From [Empedobacter] haloabium (GTDB taxonomy: Bacteria > Pseudomonadota > Gammaproteobacteria > Burkholderiales > Burkholderiaceae_D), in assembly GCA_008011715.2 (NCBI GenBank), contig CP136508.1:186001-250000 (forward strand): 64,000 nucleotides of DNA, read 5' to 3'. The translations under genes and the position numbers were made by a program. The number at the start of each line of letters is the position of its first letter. The first letter of the stretch is position 1. Of this stretch, positions 37,305 through 46,669 are shown piece by piece. Under the pieces are notes generated by a model that saw only the letters and a list, made by a program, of their open reading frames with translations, was not told where the DNA came from and made no database searches.

Positions 37305-39757
37305 TGGTCCCGTATGCCGTGGTGCGCGCCAACAACCTGCCGCTCGACGCGCTGGATGCGCTGACGGGGTCCGCGCCCGTCGAGCCGGCGGCGGCGGCCC
37401 TGGGAAGGCAGGAGGCGGCGCTGGCCCGGCTGGCCCAGGCCGCGTGCGACCGGTTGCACGCGCTGGCGGCGAGTGACGCGGAACGCTACCGCCGCTATAT
37501 CGAGCTGCGCCGGGCCATCCACAACGGCAAGGCGCTGGCCGACGTGGTGCGCCGCCATGGCGACCTGCTCGATGGCGATGCGCTGCTGCGCCAGTGGCGC
37601 GAGCAGGCCAGCACGGTGCAGGCGGGGGAGGCGGCCCTGGCGCTACTGTTCCAGCGCCAGTTGGCGGCGGCCCGCGCCAGCGCACAGGAACTGGTGGGCG
37701 AGCCGTCGTTCCTGCAGGCGATGGCGATGACGCGCGCCCAGCTGCACGATATGGCGCTGGCCTACGCCAAGGCGACTGACTTCAGCGACAAGAAAGCGCT
37801 GAACGACGAGGAAACGGTGCACCGCTACCTGACGCGCGCGCTGGTCAAGGTCAGCCCGTTCTCCACGTTCACGTCGGTCGGCTTCGCGCCACTGGGCGAT
37901 GCGCCAGGCGGCTCGCTGCTGGGCGGGCGCGCGACAGGCGGCCGGTATAGCCTGGACCGGGCCGGCTTCTTCAAGCTGTACGACCGCTTCGTGCTGCGCC
38001 ACCGCGAGCATTGCCGCTTCCGCCTGACGGCCAATCGCGCCAGTCGTGCGGACGGCCAGTACGCCTACCTGTTCGCCGACCAGCCGGCCTACTACGCCCA
38101 CCGCACCACGTTCTCCACCGCGCGGCTGAAGTCGACGGCGATGTTGACGGAGGGCGCCGATGCGCAGGGCTGGTTGCCGTGGTCGACGTTGGCGCAGCGC
38201 CTGCCGGCCGGCGCCGACGCCGTCGCACTGCTGGAAAAGTGGCTGACGTCAGGGCTGCTGCAGGCGGCGCCGGCGCTGGACGACGAGGGCGGCGACTTGC
38301 TCGACCAGTTCCGCGTGATCGCCCGGCGCGTGGCCGGCGACGAGCCGGCCGCGCGGCAAGTGGTCCAGGTGCTGGACGACATGGCGGCCGTCGTCGCCAG
38401 CCTGGACGGCCTGGCGGGCGCAGCGCTGCTGGCCGCGCTGGCCCGTGTGCACGCCGGCATGGCGCGGCTTGGGCAACTGCTGGACTGCCCGCTGGTCAAG
38501 ACCGCGGGGCTCGTGTACCACGACAGCAGCCTGCCCGACCTGGCGCCGCTGGACGGCGCGGAGCTGGCCCGCTATGCCGGCCAGGTCGGCGAGTTCGTCG
38601 CGCACTACCTGGGCGTGAACTTCCACAGCGGCTTCGACGACGCCCAACTGGCCGCGCTGCGCAGCGCGCTGCCGCCCGATACCGCCGTGGACGTGTTCGC
38701 GTTCCACGAATTGATGCAAGGTTGCCAGCCCGGCGCGCACGAGCCGTCCCGTGCCGCACTGCCGATCCTGGCGCTGTACCGCCAGATCTGGGCACGGCGC
38801 GGCGAACCCGAGATCGTACTGGAACCGGTAGCGGCGGCGCCGGCGGGCCCCCTTGCCGCCTACGGGCACCTGTGCGGTGACTGCTTCGTGCTGAACAACA
38901 TCGACAGCGGCTATCTGCGCTGCTTCTCGCGCTTCTTCACATTCGCGGGCGGCGATGCCGTGTTGGCAGCCTGCCGCGCCAGCTACGGCAAGGCGCTGGC
39001 GGAATCGTACGATTTCTACGACACGTTCGGCTTCAACACGGCGCAGCGCCCGCGCCTGTGCGGCCGCCGCATCCACACAGGCGCGGCCGGAGTGCCCCGG
39101 CCGGACGACCTGGCGCTGGCCGACCTGGCCGTGGACTGGCCAGCGGATGCGGCGTATCCGCGCGTGCTGAATCGCCATACCGGCGCGGTGCTGGCCTTGC
39201 GCCAGAGCGGCTTGTTCACGCGCGAGCTGTATCCGAAGCTGCTGGAGCAGCTGCTGCAGCTGGGCATGGCGCACGCGCCGCGCTATTTCGCCTTCCGCTT
39301 CGGCGTGCACCAGATCGTCAGCGATGCCGCCATCACCGACGTGACGCGCATCGCGCGGGTGCGCTACCGCGACCTCGTGCTGTCGCGCGAGCAGTGGTGG
39401 GTGCCGAAGGCGCGGCTGCCGGTGCGCGCGGCCGGCGAGGAGGCCTTCGCCTGGTTCCGCCGCCTCGACGCGTGGCGCCGTGGCCATGGCATCCCCCAGC
39501 GCGCATTCGTGCGCCGCCACGATGCGGCACTGGTGCTCGAGCGCGACGTCAGCAACGCCAAGAAGCCGCTGTTCGTGGATTTCAGCGCGCCGCTGATGGC
39601 ACGCATGATCGGGCGCATCTTCAACACCGCCTTCGCCATGCTGTCGATCGAGGAGATGCTGCCCGATGCGACCGACGAGCGCGCCCGGCACGATGGCCGG
39701 CGCTATGCCCATGAAGTACTTTTCGAATCGACCGACCAACCAGGGGATATGCCATGA
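37304..39757 (+). CDS. LanB-type dehydratase, glutamylation part (TbtB-like)
   Basis: The 817-residue protein matches the lantibiotic dehydratase N-terminal family: a typical start (YAVVRANNLPLDALDAL), the central RALVKVSPFSTFTSVGF motif near residue 178, and AFRFGVHQIVSDAAITDV and RMIGRIFNTAFAMLS near the end. This half transfers glutamate from glutamyl-tRNA to Ser/Thr of the precursor. The elimination half is absent and is encoded separately at 45773-46669, the split form known from thiopeptide and goadsporin clusters. It is coupled to genes on both sides by 1- and 4-base overlaps. Confidence 0.88.
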   Translation: MVPYAVVRANNLPLDALDALTGSAPVEPAAAALGRQEAALARLAQAACDRLHALAASDAERYRRYIELRRAIHNGKALADVVRRHGDLLDGDALLRQWREQASTVQAGEAALALLFQRQLAAARASAQELVGEPSFLQAMAMTRAQLHDMALAYAKATDFSDKKALNDEETVHRYLTRALVKVSPFSTFTSVGFAPLGDAPGGSLLGGRATGGRYSLDRAGFFKLYDRFVLRHREHCRFRLTANRASRADGQYAYLFADQPAYYAHRTTFSTARLKSTAMLTEGADAQGWLPWSTLAQRLPAGADAVALLEKWLTSGLLQAAPALDDEGGDLLDQFRVIARRVAGDEPAARQVVQVLDDMAAVVASLDGLAGAALLAALARVHAGMARLGQLLDCPLVKTAGLVYHDSSLPDLAPLDGAELARYAGQVGEFVAHYLGVNFHSGFDDAQLAALRSALPPDTAVDVFAFHELMQGCQPGAHEPSRAALPILALYRQIWARRGEPEIVLEPVAAAPAGPLAAYGHLCGDCFVLNNIDSGYLRCFSRFFTFAGGDAVLAACRASYGKALAESYDFYDTFGFNTAQRPRLCGRRIHTGAAGVPRPDDLALADLAVDWPADAAYPRVLNRHTGAVLALRQSGLFTRELYPKLLEQLLQLGMAHAPRYFAFRFGVHQIVSDAAITDVTRIARVRYRDLVLSREQWWVPKARLPVRAAGEEAFAWFRRLDAWRRGHGIPQRAFVRRHDAALVLERDVSNAKKPLFVDFSAPLMARMIGRIFNTAFAMLSIEEMLPDATDERARHDGRRYAHEVLFESTDQPGDMP

Positions 39758-41175
39758 CGAACATCGACTTCACCGCGGACGACGTCCGCAAATCCCTGTT
39801 CAGTTTTTCCGTGCCGATGATGTTGCTGTCGGTGCTCGACTATGCCGGCATGTTCGTCGCGCTGGGCTGGTTGCTGGCGATGACGGAGCTGCAGCAGTTG
39901 CCGGCCACCTTCCGTATCGCGGTCGCCTCCGTGTCGCTGCTGGAGGCGTTGTTCAGCGGCCTGCTGGCCGCCGTCTATGTGTATGCCAACCAGGCATTCG
40001 GTCGCAAGGACCATGAGCAGTGCAAGTACCTGCTCAACTTCGGCTTCGGCGTGAGCGTCGTCATCGCCCTCGTCATCGCCGTCACCGGGCGCTTCTGCAC
40101 GCAGTACCTGATCTCCGTGTTCGGTGTCGACCCGCTGGTGAAACAGCAGGTACTGTCCTACCTGGACGTCTACTGGTACGGCTACCTGTTCGTCATCGTC
40201 CACATCTACGGCGGGCTGCTGGCGCGCATGGCCGGCGCCGTGTCCGTGATCCGCCGCTTCAAGATCGTCACGTTCGTCAGCAGCGTGGCGTTGTGCCCCG
40301 TCTTCATCTGGCTGGGCACGCGCGCCGGCTTCGGCGCGCTGGAAGCCGCGGCGGCCGCGCTGATGGCGTCGCGCGTGGCGGGGCTGCTGGTGCTGCGTCA
40401 TGACATGGGGCGCCACAAGGTGTTCCCGTTCCGCCTCGGCATCGATTTCGTGCCGCGCCGGCTGTTTACCCAGTGGGGCGAACTGGTACGGCTGGGCGGC
40501 GCCGAGACGCTCAACTCGTTCTCCCTGAGCCTGTCCTTCTACCTGCTGTTCCTGCTGTTCTCGTTCTACGAGCCGGGCACCCTGGAGGCGGTCACGGTGA
40601 CCCAATACGTGACGGGCTTCTTCCAGACGATCCTGATGAGTGCCATCGTCACGATGATCCCGTTCACGGCGCAGAACGCGGGCGGGCGCAAGCTCGCCAA
40701 TATCCGCGTCGGCGTGCGCTGGATGGCCAGCGCCACGTTCGTGCTGGCGGCGCTGCCGATGATTCCGTTCATCCTGCTGGCGCCGCATTTCATCCACTTC
40801 TTCGTCACCGATCCGGACATCGCGGCGCGGGCGGTCAGCTACGTGCGCATCACGTCCATTCCCTGGGCCGTACTGATGGCGTCCTTCCCCTTCCTGTTCG
40901 CCATCATCGGCCTGGGCGACACGCGCGGCACGCTGCTGCTGACCATCTGGTCCATGTACCTGTGCAACCTGGTGCCGGTGATCGTCATCCGCCTGGCCTT
41001 TGGCGGCAGCCTGACCCTGGCCGCGTACGCGGAGTCGGTGTCGGATGTGCTGATCTTCGTCGGCTTCTACCTGTACTACCTGCGCAAGGAGAAGGGCCTG
41101 GAGCGCGAGTGGGCCGGACAGCAGGCCGCCGAAGGATCGGGCGGCGGCAAGCTTGCGGCGTCGGGAGCGCTGTGA
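39754..41175 (+). CDS. MATE-family efflux transporter
   Basis: The 473-residue protein has about 12 membrane segments and MATE features: SFSVPMMLLSVLDYAG in segment 1, an ANQAFGRKDHEQCKYLL loop (the family's Q..G......), and FAIIGLGDTRGTLLLTIWS in the C-terminal half. MATE pumps export cationic or hydrophobic compounds with Na+ or H+. Within this operon it is a second candidate exporter or a self-protection pump for the modified peptide. Start and stop both overlap neighbours. Confidence 0.88.
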   Translation: MTNIDFTADDVRKSLFSFSVPMMLLSVLDYAGMFVALGWLLAMTELQQLPATFRIAVASVSLLEALFSGLLAAVYVYANQAFGRKDHEQCKYLLNFGFGVSVVIALVIAVTGRFCTQYLISVFGVDPLVKQQVLSYLDVYWYGYLFVIVHIYGGLLARMAGAVSVIRRFKIVTFVSSVALCPVFIWLGTRAGFGALEAAAAALMASRVAGLLVLRHDMGRHKVFPFRLGIDFVPRRLFTQWGELVRLGGAETLNSFSLSLSFYLLFLLFSFYEPGTLEAVTVTQYVTGFFQTILMSAIVTMIPFTAQNAGGRKLANIRVGVRWMASATFVLAALPMIPFILLAPHFIHFFVTDPDIAARAVSYVRITSIPWAVLMASFPFLFAIIGLGDTRGTLLLTIWSMYLCNLVPVIVIRLAFGGSLTLAAYAESVSDVLIFVGFYLYYLRKEKGLEREWAGQQAAEGSGGGKLAASGAL

Positions 41176-42293
41176 TGAAGGCCCTTATCGCAATGGGCGA
41201 GCGGACCGCGCGGCAGGTCGCCGCGCTGGAAACCTGCAACGCCACCCTGCATGGCACCACGGTGCATTTCGCCCTGGTCGAGCGTCCCGATATCGACCTG
41301 GACCCGGCCGACCCGGACCATGCGCACGACGTTCTGGTACGGGTGCACGCCTTTTCCTGCAACTACCGCGAAAAAGGCCGGCTGTTGCAGGCGGCCCGCC
41401 GCGAGGCCGGTGGCTACCTGGTGCTGGGCTCCGAATTCGCCGGCACCGTCGTCAAGGTCGGCGCCGCGGTGGACGACCTGCGCCCTGGCGACCGGGTGTT
41501 CGGCAATGGCGCGGTCGACGTGACGGACGCTCATCCTGGCCTGACGACGCAGCGCGCTTCGCAGCAGTTGCAGGTGCTGCCGCGCGCGAAGCTGCTGCGT
41601 TTTCCCGCCGCGATGCCGTTCGCCACGGCGGCCGCGTTCAGCGTGGGCGCCCAGACGGCCTACGCGCTGGTACGCCGTCTGCGGCCCGCGCGCGGCGCCC
41701 AGGTCGCCGTCACGGCCGCGTCGTCGAACACGGCGCTGTTCGCCATCGCGGCGCTGGTGGCGCGCGGCCACGACGTGCATGCGCTGACGACATCGGCCGA
41801 CAGCGTGCCGGCGTTGCGCGCGCTGGGCGTGCGCGACTGCTGCGTGCTGGCGCGCGAGCAGCCGGCCGAGCCGCTGCTGCAGGCCTACCTGGCCGCGCAC
41901 GGCCTGGCGCAGTTCGACGCCGTGATCGATCCCTTCATGGATATCTACCTGCGCAAGCTGGTGCGTCACCTGCGGCGCGGCGGCACCTATATCACCTGCG
42001 GGGTTTACCAGCAGTTCAGCGAGGACGTGCCGGACGCGTTCATGGAACAGGGCCTGCCGCTGGACGAGGTGTTCAGCCTGATCATCCGCAAGAACCTCGG
42101 CCTGATCGGCAACAACCTGGGCACGACGGGCGACCTGGAGGAGGCGCTGGCCGATTACACGGCTGGCCGCCTGCCGGTACCGCTGGACACGGTCGTCGGT
42201 GGCGGCGCGCTGGCACATTTCGTGGAGCGCACGTACCTGGCCCGTGCCCGCGGCGGCAAGGTGGTGTTCACCTATTCGCAGGAGGACGCATGA
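41175..42293 (+). CDS. MDR-superfamily zinc-independent dehydrogenase/reductase
   Basis: The 372-residue protein has the MDR GroES-like part (VRVHAFSCNYREKGRLL, LGSEFAGTVVKVGAAVDDL, GDRVFGNG) and a Rossmann part (RGAQVAVTAASSNTALFAIAAL). The structural zinc Cys cluster is missing, which suggests a quinone-oxidoreductase or crotonyl-CoA-reductase-like enzyme. In lanthipeptide clusters, MDR proteins of the LanJ group reduce dehydroalanine to D-alanine, so here it may reduce a dehydro residue made by the split LanB. That role is inferred from context. The start is coupled to the MATE stop (TGATG). Confidence 0.8.
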   Translation: MKALIAMGERTARQVAALETCNATLHGTTVHFALVERPDIDLDPADPDHAHDVLVRVHAFSCNYREKGRLLQAARREAGGYLVLGSEFAGTVVKVGAAVDDLRPGDRVFGNGAVDVTDAHPGLTTQRASQQLQVLPRAKLLRFPAAMPFATAAAFSVGAQTAYALVRRLRPARGAQVAVTAASSNTALFAIAALVARGHDVHALTTSADSVPALRALGVRDCCVLAREQPAEPLLQAYLAAHGLAQFDAVIDPFMDIYLRKLVRHLRRGGTYITCGVYQQFSEDVPDAFMEQGLPLDEVFSLIIRKNLGLIGNNLGTTGDLEEALADYTAGRLPVPLDTVVGGGALAHFVERTYLARARGGKVVFTYSQEDA

Positions 42294-42835
42294 TGACCAG
42301 GTGGCTGATCTGTTCCGCGCTGGCGGGCGGCGCGACGGCGCAGGCATCATCCGCGGCGCCGCAGGTGATCCGCATCGATGCCGGCGGCGTCGAATTGGAA
42401 CTGGTGGACGAGCCGATGGCCGAGCCGTTCGAACTGAGCTGGCGGGCGCAAGGCAGGTGCCAGCCCGAGGTGGCAATCGCCCGCGACGGCGCCGTCACCA
42501 CCGCGCGCCACGTGCGCAGCTGCCATGGCGCCGGCGATCACGAAGGAACGATCTTCACGCTGCGCATGTCGGCGCGTACATCGTTCGAGCTGGCGCTGAC
42601 GGCCGGCGGTGTCACGCTGACGGGGATGGGGCTGGACAACTACCGCGACCTGCGTTTCGCCACGCGCGTGGGCGGCATCAGCGGCGGCCGACCCGACCTG
42701 CCCTGGCACAAGCAGCGCAAGTGGCTGGTGGGCGCCGAAGCGGCCGCCGTGCGCGACAGCGGTTGCTGCACGATGGCGATCCACGTCACCTACGGCGGCA
42801 TCGTGGTGGCCGATCCAACACGAGGAGAACGATGA
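42293..42835 (+). CDS. Secreted protein of unknown function, paralogue A
   Basis: The 180-residue product has a signal peptide (LICSALAGGATAQA). The mature domain of about 160 residues contains a GRCQPE...RSCHG Cys pair and a C-terminal WLVGAE motif after a Pro- and basic-rich turn (LPWHKQRK). A second Cys pair (GCC) comes late. The next gene encodes a clear paralogue. I recognise no family. Its place in the RiPP operon suggests a periplasmic role in immunity, export or trimming. An ATG 3 bases earlier is possible; this one is 7 bases from AGGAGG. Confidence 0.7.
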   Translation: MTRWLICSALAGGATAQASSAAPQVIRIDAGGVELELVDEPMAEPFELSWRAQGRCQPEVAIARDGAVTTARHVRSCHGAGDHEGTIFTLRMSARTSFELALTAGGVTLTGMGLDNYRDLRFATRVGGISGGRPDLPWHKQRKWLVGAEAAAVRDSGCCTMAIHVTYGGIVVADPTRGER

Positions 42836-43353
42836 TGAAACTCGTCCCGCACGCCGCCGCGATGGCCGGCCTGCTGTCCGCCGTCCTGCCGGGCAGCGCG
42901 CCGGCCGTGACCTTCGAATTGGGGCGCGGCCACTTCGTCATCCACATGGACGACACGATCGATACCTTCCGCCTCGTCGCGCTCGACGCGCCCGGCAACT
43001 GCACGCCGCCGCTGACGACCGTGGCAAGGGGCGACGGCACGTTCGAGATCCAGTCTGGTGCACCGCAATGCGATGGCGAGCCGCATGGCGAATTGCGGCT
43101 CAATCCTGCCTGGAGCCGCAGCTTGAACATCAACATGGCCGCCGGCCAGATCGATTTCGCGGGGTCGGCGGTGCGCCGGCTGGCGACGATCCACGCCCGC
43201 GTCCGGGCTGGCGACATCTTCGGCCTGCCGGGCGTGCAGCGCCGCTGGCTGTTCGGCGCCGAACTGGATGCGCGCCTGCGCGCCGACGGCGTCACGCTGC
43301 GCACGGCGCTGGGCGCCGGCCAGATCTCGCTGTACGCGGACGCACCGCAATGA
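42835..43353 (+). CDS. Secreted protein of unknown function, paralogue B
   Basis: The 172-residue product has a signal peptide (HAAAMAGLLSAVLPGSAPA) and a mature domain with a GNCTPP...APQCDG Cys pair and RRWLFGAEL, aligned with GRCQPE...RSCHG and RKWLVGAEA of the gene before it. The order and spacing of these elements is the same, so the two arose by duplication. Function is unknown. The ATG at 42835 is 7 bases after GGAG; an ATG at 42832 is the alternative. FtsX follows after 11 bases. Confidence 0.7.
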   Translation: MKLVPHAAAMAGLLSAVLPGSAPAVTFELGRGHFVIHMDDTIDTFRLVALDAPGNCTPPLTTVARGDGTFEIQSGAPQCDGEPHGELRLNPAWSRSLNINMAAGQIDFAGSAVRRLATIHARVRAGDIFGLPGVQRRWLFGAELDARLRADGVTLRTALGAGQISLYADAPQ

Positions 43354-43364
43354 AAGGATGAATC

Positions 43365-45776
43365 ATGCCACTCTCGGATTTCCGCATCGGCTGGCGCTTG
43401 CTGGGCAAAGACCGGCTGTGGTCCGGCAGCGCCATCGCCGGCCTGGCCGTCGGCTTTGCCGCCTGCTTCCTGCTGCTGGGCTACGTGGCCCACTCGTTCA
43501 GCTACGACAACACGCACCCCGATCCCGACCGGGTCTACCTGGTCAAGACCCGCTTCCACTTCCCCGGCGTGCCGGAGGAGTGGTCGGAACAAGCCACGCA
43601 GGCCCTGCGCGGCACGGTGCTCGAGCAGCGCCTGCCGGCCGACGTGACGATGTATGCGCAAGTGCCGGCCGCGCTGAGCGCGGGCCCGCGCACGGTGGCC
43701 GCTCAGGTCACGCTGGTCGATCCCGCGTTTGCGGCGATGATGGGCGTGCGCGTGCTGGCCGGCGACGCGACGGCGGCGCTGGCGCGGCCGGACAGCCTCG
43801 TGCTGACGGTGACGGGCGCGCGCAAGCTGTTCGGGCGCGACACGGACGTCGTCGGCCAACTGGTGAGCGCCGCAGGCGAGCGGCTGGCGGTGGGCGCGCT
43901 GGTGGCCGATCCGCCCGCCACCACCACGGTGCCGTATGAAACCCTGGCAGGCAGCGGCTCGCCGTTGTGGGCCGGTCCGGACCGCGACGACGCCACCCAT
44001 AACTGGGGCCGGCTGTTCGGCCGCGTCTACGTCAAGCTGCGGCCGGGCAGCGATGCGGCCGCGCTGGCGGCGGCCTTGCAGCGGGCTTCCGATGCCTCGC
44101 CCTTGCATGGCCAGCTCGATCCCGCCTTCCTGGCCCAACTGGGCGACAAGGCGCTGATGGACGTGGGCCTGGTGCGGCTGCGCGACGCCTATCTCGATCC
44201 CGACCTGGCGCAGGGCGCACGCTTGCACGGCGACCGGCGGGTGCTGTTCGCCGTGGCTGCGCTGGCCCTGCTGATTGTGCTGCTGGCGGCGATCAACTAT
44301 GTCAACCTGGCGACCGTGCGCACCCTGCGGCGCCAGCGCGAGATCGCGATCAGCAAGGTGCTGGGCGCGCGCGCCAGCCAGGTCGTGGCGCAGTTCCTGG
44401 CCGAGTCGATCCTGGTCACCCTGGCGGCCACGGTGCTCGGCCTGCTGTGCGCGGGAGCGCTGATGCCATGGTTCGGCGCGTTGATGAATCGCCCGATGGC
44501 TGGCTTCGCGGGCGCGTCCGTGCTGGCCGGATTCCTGGCCCTGGGCCTGCTGACGGGCGTGCTGGCCGGCCTGCACCCGGCCTGGGTGGCGCTGCGCGTC
44601 AAGCCGGCGGCCGCGCTGGCGGGCCGGCACGACCAGGAGTCGCGCGCGGGCCTGCGGGTACGGCGCACGCTGACGGTGCTGCAGCTGGCCAGCGCGATGG
44701 CGCTGGCCGGCGTCACGCTGGGCGTGGCCTGGCAGACCTGGCACGTGCTGAGGGCCGATCCCGGCTTCGACGCGCGCGGCAAGCTCGTGATCGACGCGGC
44801 CGCGCCGTTCACCGAACCGGACGCACGGGTGCGCTCCTTCATCGAGGCCGTGCGCCACCTGCCCGGCGTGACCGGCGTGGGCCAGAGCCTGGAAGCGGTG
44901 GGGCGCGGCGACATCGTGCAGAAGGGCACCCTCAAGCGCGCCGGCGCGGCGCCCATCACGATCGAATGGAAAGGTGTCGCACCGTCGTTCCTGGCCGTGT
45001 ATGGCGTGCGGCCACTGGCAGGGCGCATCTTCGACGAAAGGCGCGATGATGCTGCCGGCACCAGTGGCCTGGTGCTGTCGGCCGCGGCCGCGCGCGCGCT
45101 GGGGTTTGCGACGCCCGGCGAGGCGATCGGCCAGACCGTCGACGGTGACGACAAGGCCAGCCAGGTCATCGGCGTGGTGCCGGACATCCGGTTCCAGAGC
45201 CTGCGCGAGCAGCCGGCCGCGGTGGCCTACCGGCTGACGCGGCGCGCGCCGGTGCTGGCGCTGGCGTTCCGCGGCAATCCGGCGACGATGGAGGCGGCCG
45301 TCGAGGCGACCTGGCGCCAGTTCCTGCCCGATCAGGCCCTGAAAATGGCGCGGCAGGAGTCGCTGCTGGCGGCCCATTACGAGGACGACGTGCGCAGCGT
45401 CAAGCTGCTGGCGGCCGCCGCACTGCTGGCCATGCTGATCGCCGCGATGGGTGTCTACGTGCTGTCGGCCTATAGCGTGCAGCGGCGCACCCGGGAGATC
45501 GTGCTGCACCGGCTGTACGGTGCCAACCGCGCGGACATCGTGCGCCTGCTGGGACGCGAAACCGTGCTGCTGCTGGCCGTCAGCGCGGCCATCGCCATTC
45601 CACCGGCCTTGCTGGCGCTGCGGCACTACCTGGCCGGTTTCGTCGAGCAAGGCTACGGCTGGGGCTGGGCCATCGTGCTGGCCTGCGGCATCGCCGTGCT
45701 GGTGGCCGTGCTGGCGGTGGCGCGCGGCATCGGCGCCGCGCTGGCGCTACGGCCCAACGCGGCGCTGCAGTCATGA
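43365..45776 (+). CDS. FtsX/MacB-type ABC transporter permease
   Basis: The 803-residue protein has an N-terminal membrane segment, a MacB-like periplasmic domain (GVPEEWSEQA to about residue 270), three membrane segments from ALLIVLLAAINYVNLATVRT, then a second periplasmic domain and a final FtsX block (LLAAAALLAMLIAAMGVYVLSAYSV, RTREIVLHRLYGANRADIVRLLG). Both halves carry the R(R/T)REI...(V/L)(L/Y)GA motif, so it is a full duplicated permease. No ATPase domain is fused or adjacent; the ATPase and adaptor genes lie at 29065-31041. AAAGGATG precedes the start. Confidence 0.87.
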   Translation: MPLSDFRIGWRLLGKDRLWSGSAIAGLAVGFAACFLLLGYVAHSFSYDNTHPDPDRVYLVKTRFHFPGVPEEWSEQATQALRGTVLEQRLPADVTMYAQVPAALSAGPRTVAAQVTLVDPAFAAMMGVRVLAGDATAALARPDSLVLTVTGARKLFGRDTDVVGQLVSAAGERLAVGALVADPPATTTVPYETLAGSGSPLWAGPDRDDATHNWGRLFGRVYVKLRPGSDAAALAAALQRASDASPLHGQLDPAFLAQLGDKALMDVGLVRLRDAYLDPDLAQGARLHGDRRVLFAVAALALLIVLLAAINYVNLATVRTLRRQREIAISKVLGARASQVVAQFLAESILVTLAATVLGLLCAGALMPWFGALMNRPMAGFAGASVLAGFLALGLLTGVLAGLHPAWVALRVKPAAALAGRHDQESRAGLRVRRTLTVLQLASAMALAGVTLGVAWQTWHVLRADPGFDARGKLVIDAAAPFTEPDARVRSFIEAVRHLPGVTGVGQSLEAVGRGDIVQKGTLKRAGAAPITIEWKGVAPSFLAVYGVRPLAGRIFDERRDDAAGTSGLVLSAAAARALGFATPGEAIGQTVDGDDKASQVIGVVPDIRFQSLREQPAAVAYRLTRRAPVLALAFRGNPATMEAAVEATWRQFLPDQALKMARQESLLAAHYEDDVRSVKLLAAAALLAMLIAAMGVYVLSAYSVQRRTREIVLHRLYGANRADIVRLLGRETVLLLAVSAAIAIPPALLALRHYLAGFVEQGYGWGWAIVLACGIAVLVAVLAVARGIGAALALRPNAALQS

Positions 45777-46669
45777 GCGCCATCATGAGCGCCGTCGCGG
45801 ACGTGATTCGGCAGGACGCGGCGCCGCGCTGGACGTCGCTGCACGTGTTCATCCACGACTTCGACCGACTCGACGGCTTCCTGTGCGATTGCCTGGCGGC
45901 GCAACCGGCGCCGTTCCTGGCCGACTGCTTCTTCGTGCGCTACTGGCTGGGTGGCCCGCACGTGCGCCTGCGCTTTCGGGGCGATGGCACCGCGCTGGAA
46001 GCCTCGGCGCGCGACTGGCTGGCACGCCATGCGTTCGCGTCCGACCTGGAGCCGGACAGCTACTACGCGCGCTTCGCGTCCGAGCTGCATACGGAGCCGC
46101 GGCGCTACTGGCACGGCAATGGCGAGCTGCATTACATCCCCTATGAGCCGGAGACGGCGCGCTATGGCGGCATTGCCGGCGTCGGGGTGTGCGAGCGCTT
46201 CTTCGTCGAAGACAGCAATGCGGTGCTGGCCCTGCTGCACGACCACCCGGCCGCCCAGCGCGAGAAAGTCCTGTTCGGTTACTGCCTCGTGCTGTACGAC
46301 GTGCTGGCGCAGGCGGGTTTATACGAGGCTTACCTGGAGGATTGCCACGGCATCGGCCAGGCCGACGTGGCGGTGGCCCTGCAGGCGCGCATCGGGGGCG
46401 CGTTGGCGCGTGCCTGGCCGGGATTGCAGGCCGCTGGCGCGCGCTACGCGACCGGCACCTTGTTTCCCGAGCCGCTGGTGGCCTACCGCGACCGGCTGGC
46501 CCGGGTTCATGCGGCGCTCGGCGCCGCCGGCGTGCCCGCCGCCGCGCTCCCCGCCATTTTCTATTCGCTGCTGCACATGACCTTCAACCGTGCCGGCATC
46601 CATCCGCTGCGCGAAAACACGGTACGGCTGTTCGCGCTGGCCGTGCACGTCGCGGGGAGGGAGACATGA
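45773..46669 (+). CDS. Thiopeptide-type LanB elimination protein (TbtC-like)
   Basis: The 298-residue protein belongs to the SpaB_C/thiopeptide-type bacteriocin biosynthesis family: WTSLHVFIHDFDRLDGFLCD at the start, FFVRYWLGGPHVRLRFRGDG near residue 50, and LLHMTFNRAGIHPLRENTV near the end. It removes glutamate from glutamylated Ser/Thr to give dehydroalanine or dehydrobutyrine, completing the split LanB at 37304-39757. It overlaps the permease stop and the next gene start by 4 bases each. An in-frame ATG at 45785 is an alternative start. Confidence 0.85.
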   Translation: MSAIMSAVADVIRQDAAPRWTSLHVFIHDFDRLDGFLCDCLAAQPAPFLADCFFVRYWLGGPHVRLRFRGDGTALEASARDWLARHAFASDLEPDSYYARFASELHTEPRRYWHGNGELHYIPYEPETARYGGIAGVGVCERFFVEDSNAVLALLHDHPAAQREKVLFGYCLVLYDVLAQAGLYEAYLEDCHGIGQADVAVALQARIGGALARAWPGLQAAGARYATGTLFPEPLVAYRDRLARVHAALGAAGVPAAALPAIFYSLLHMTFNRAGIHPLRENTVRLFALAVHVAGRET

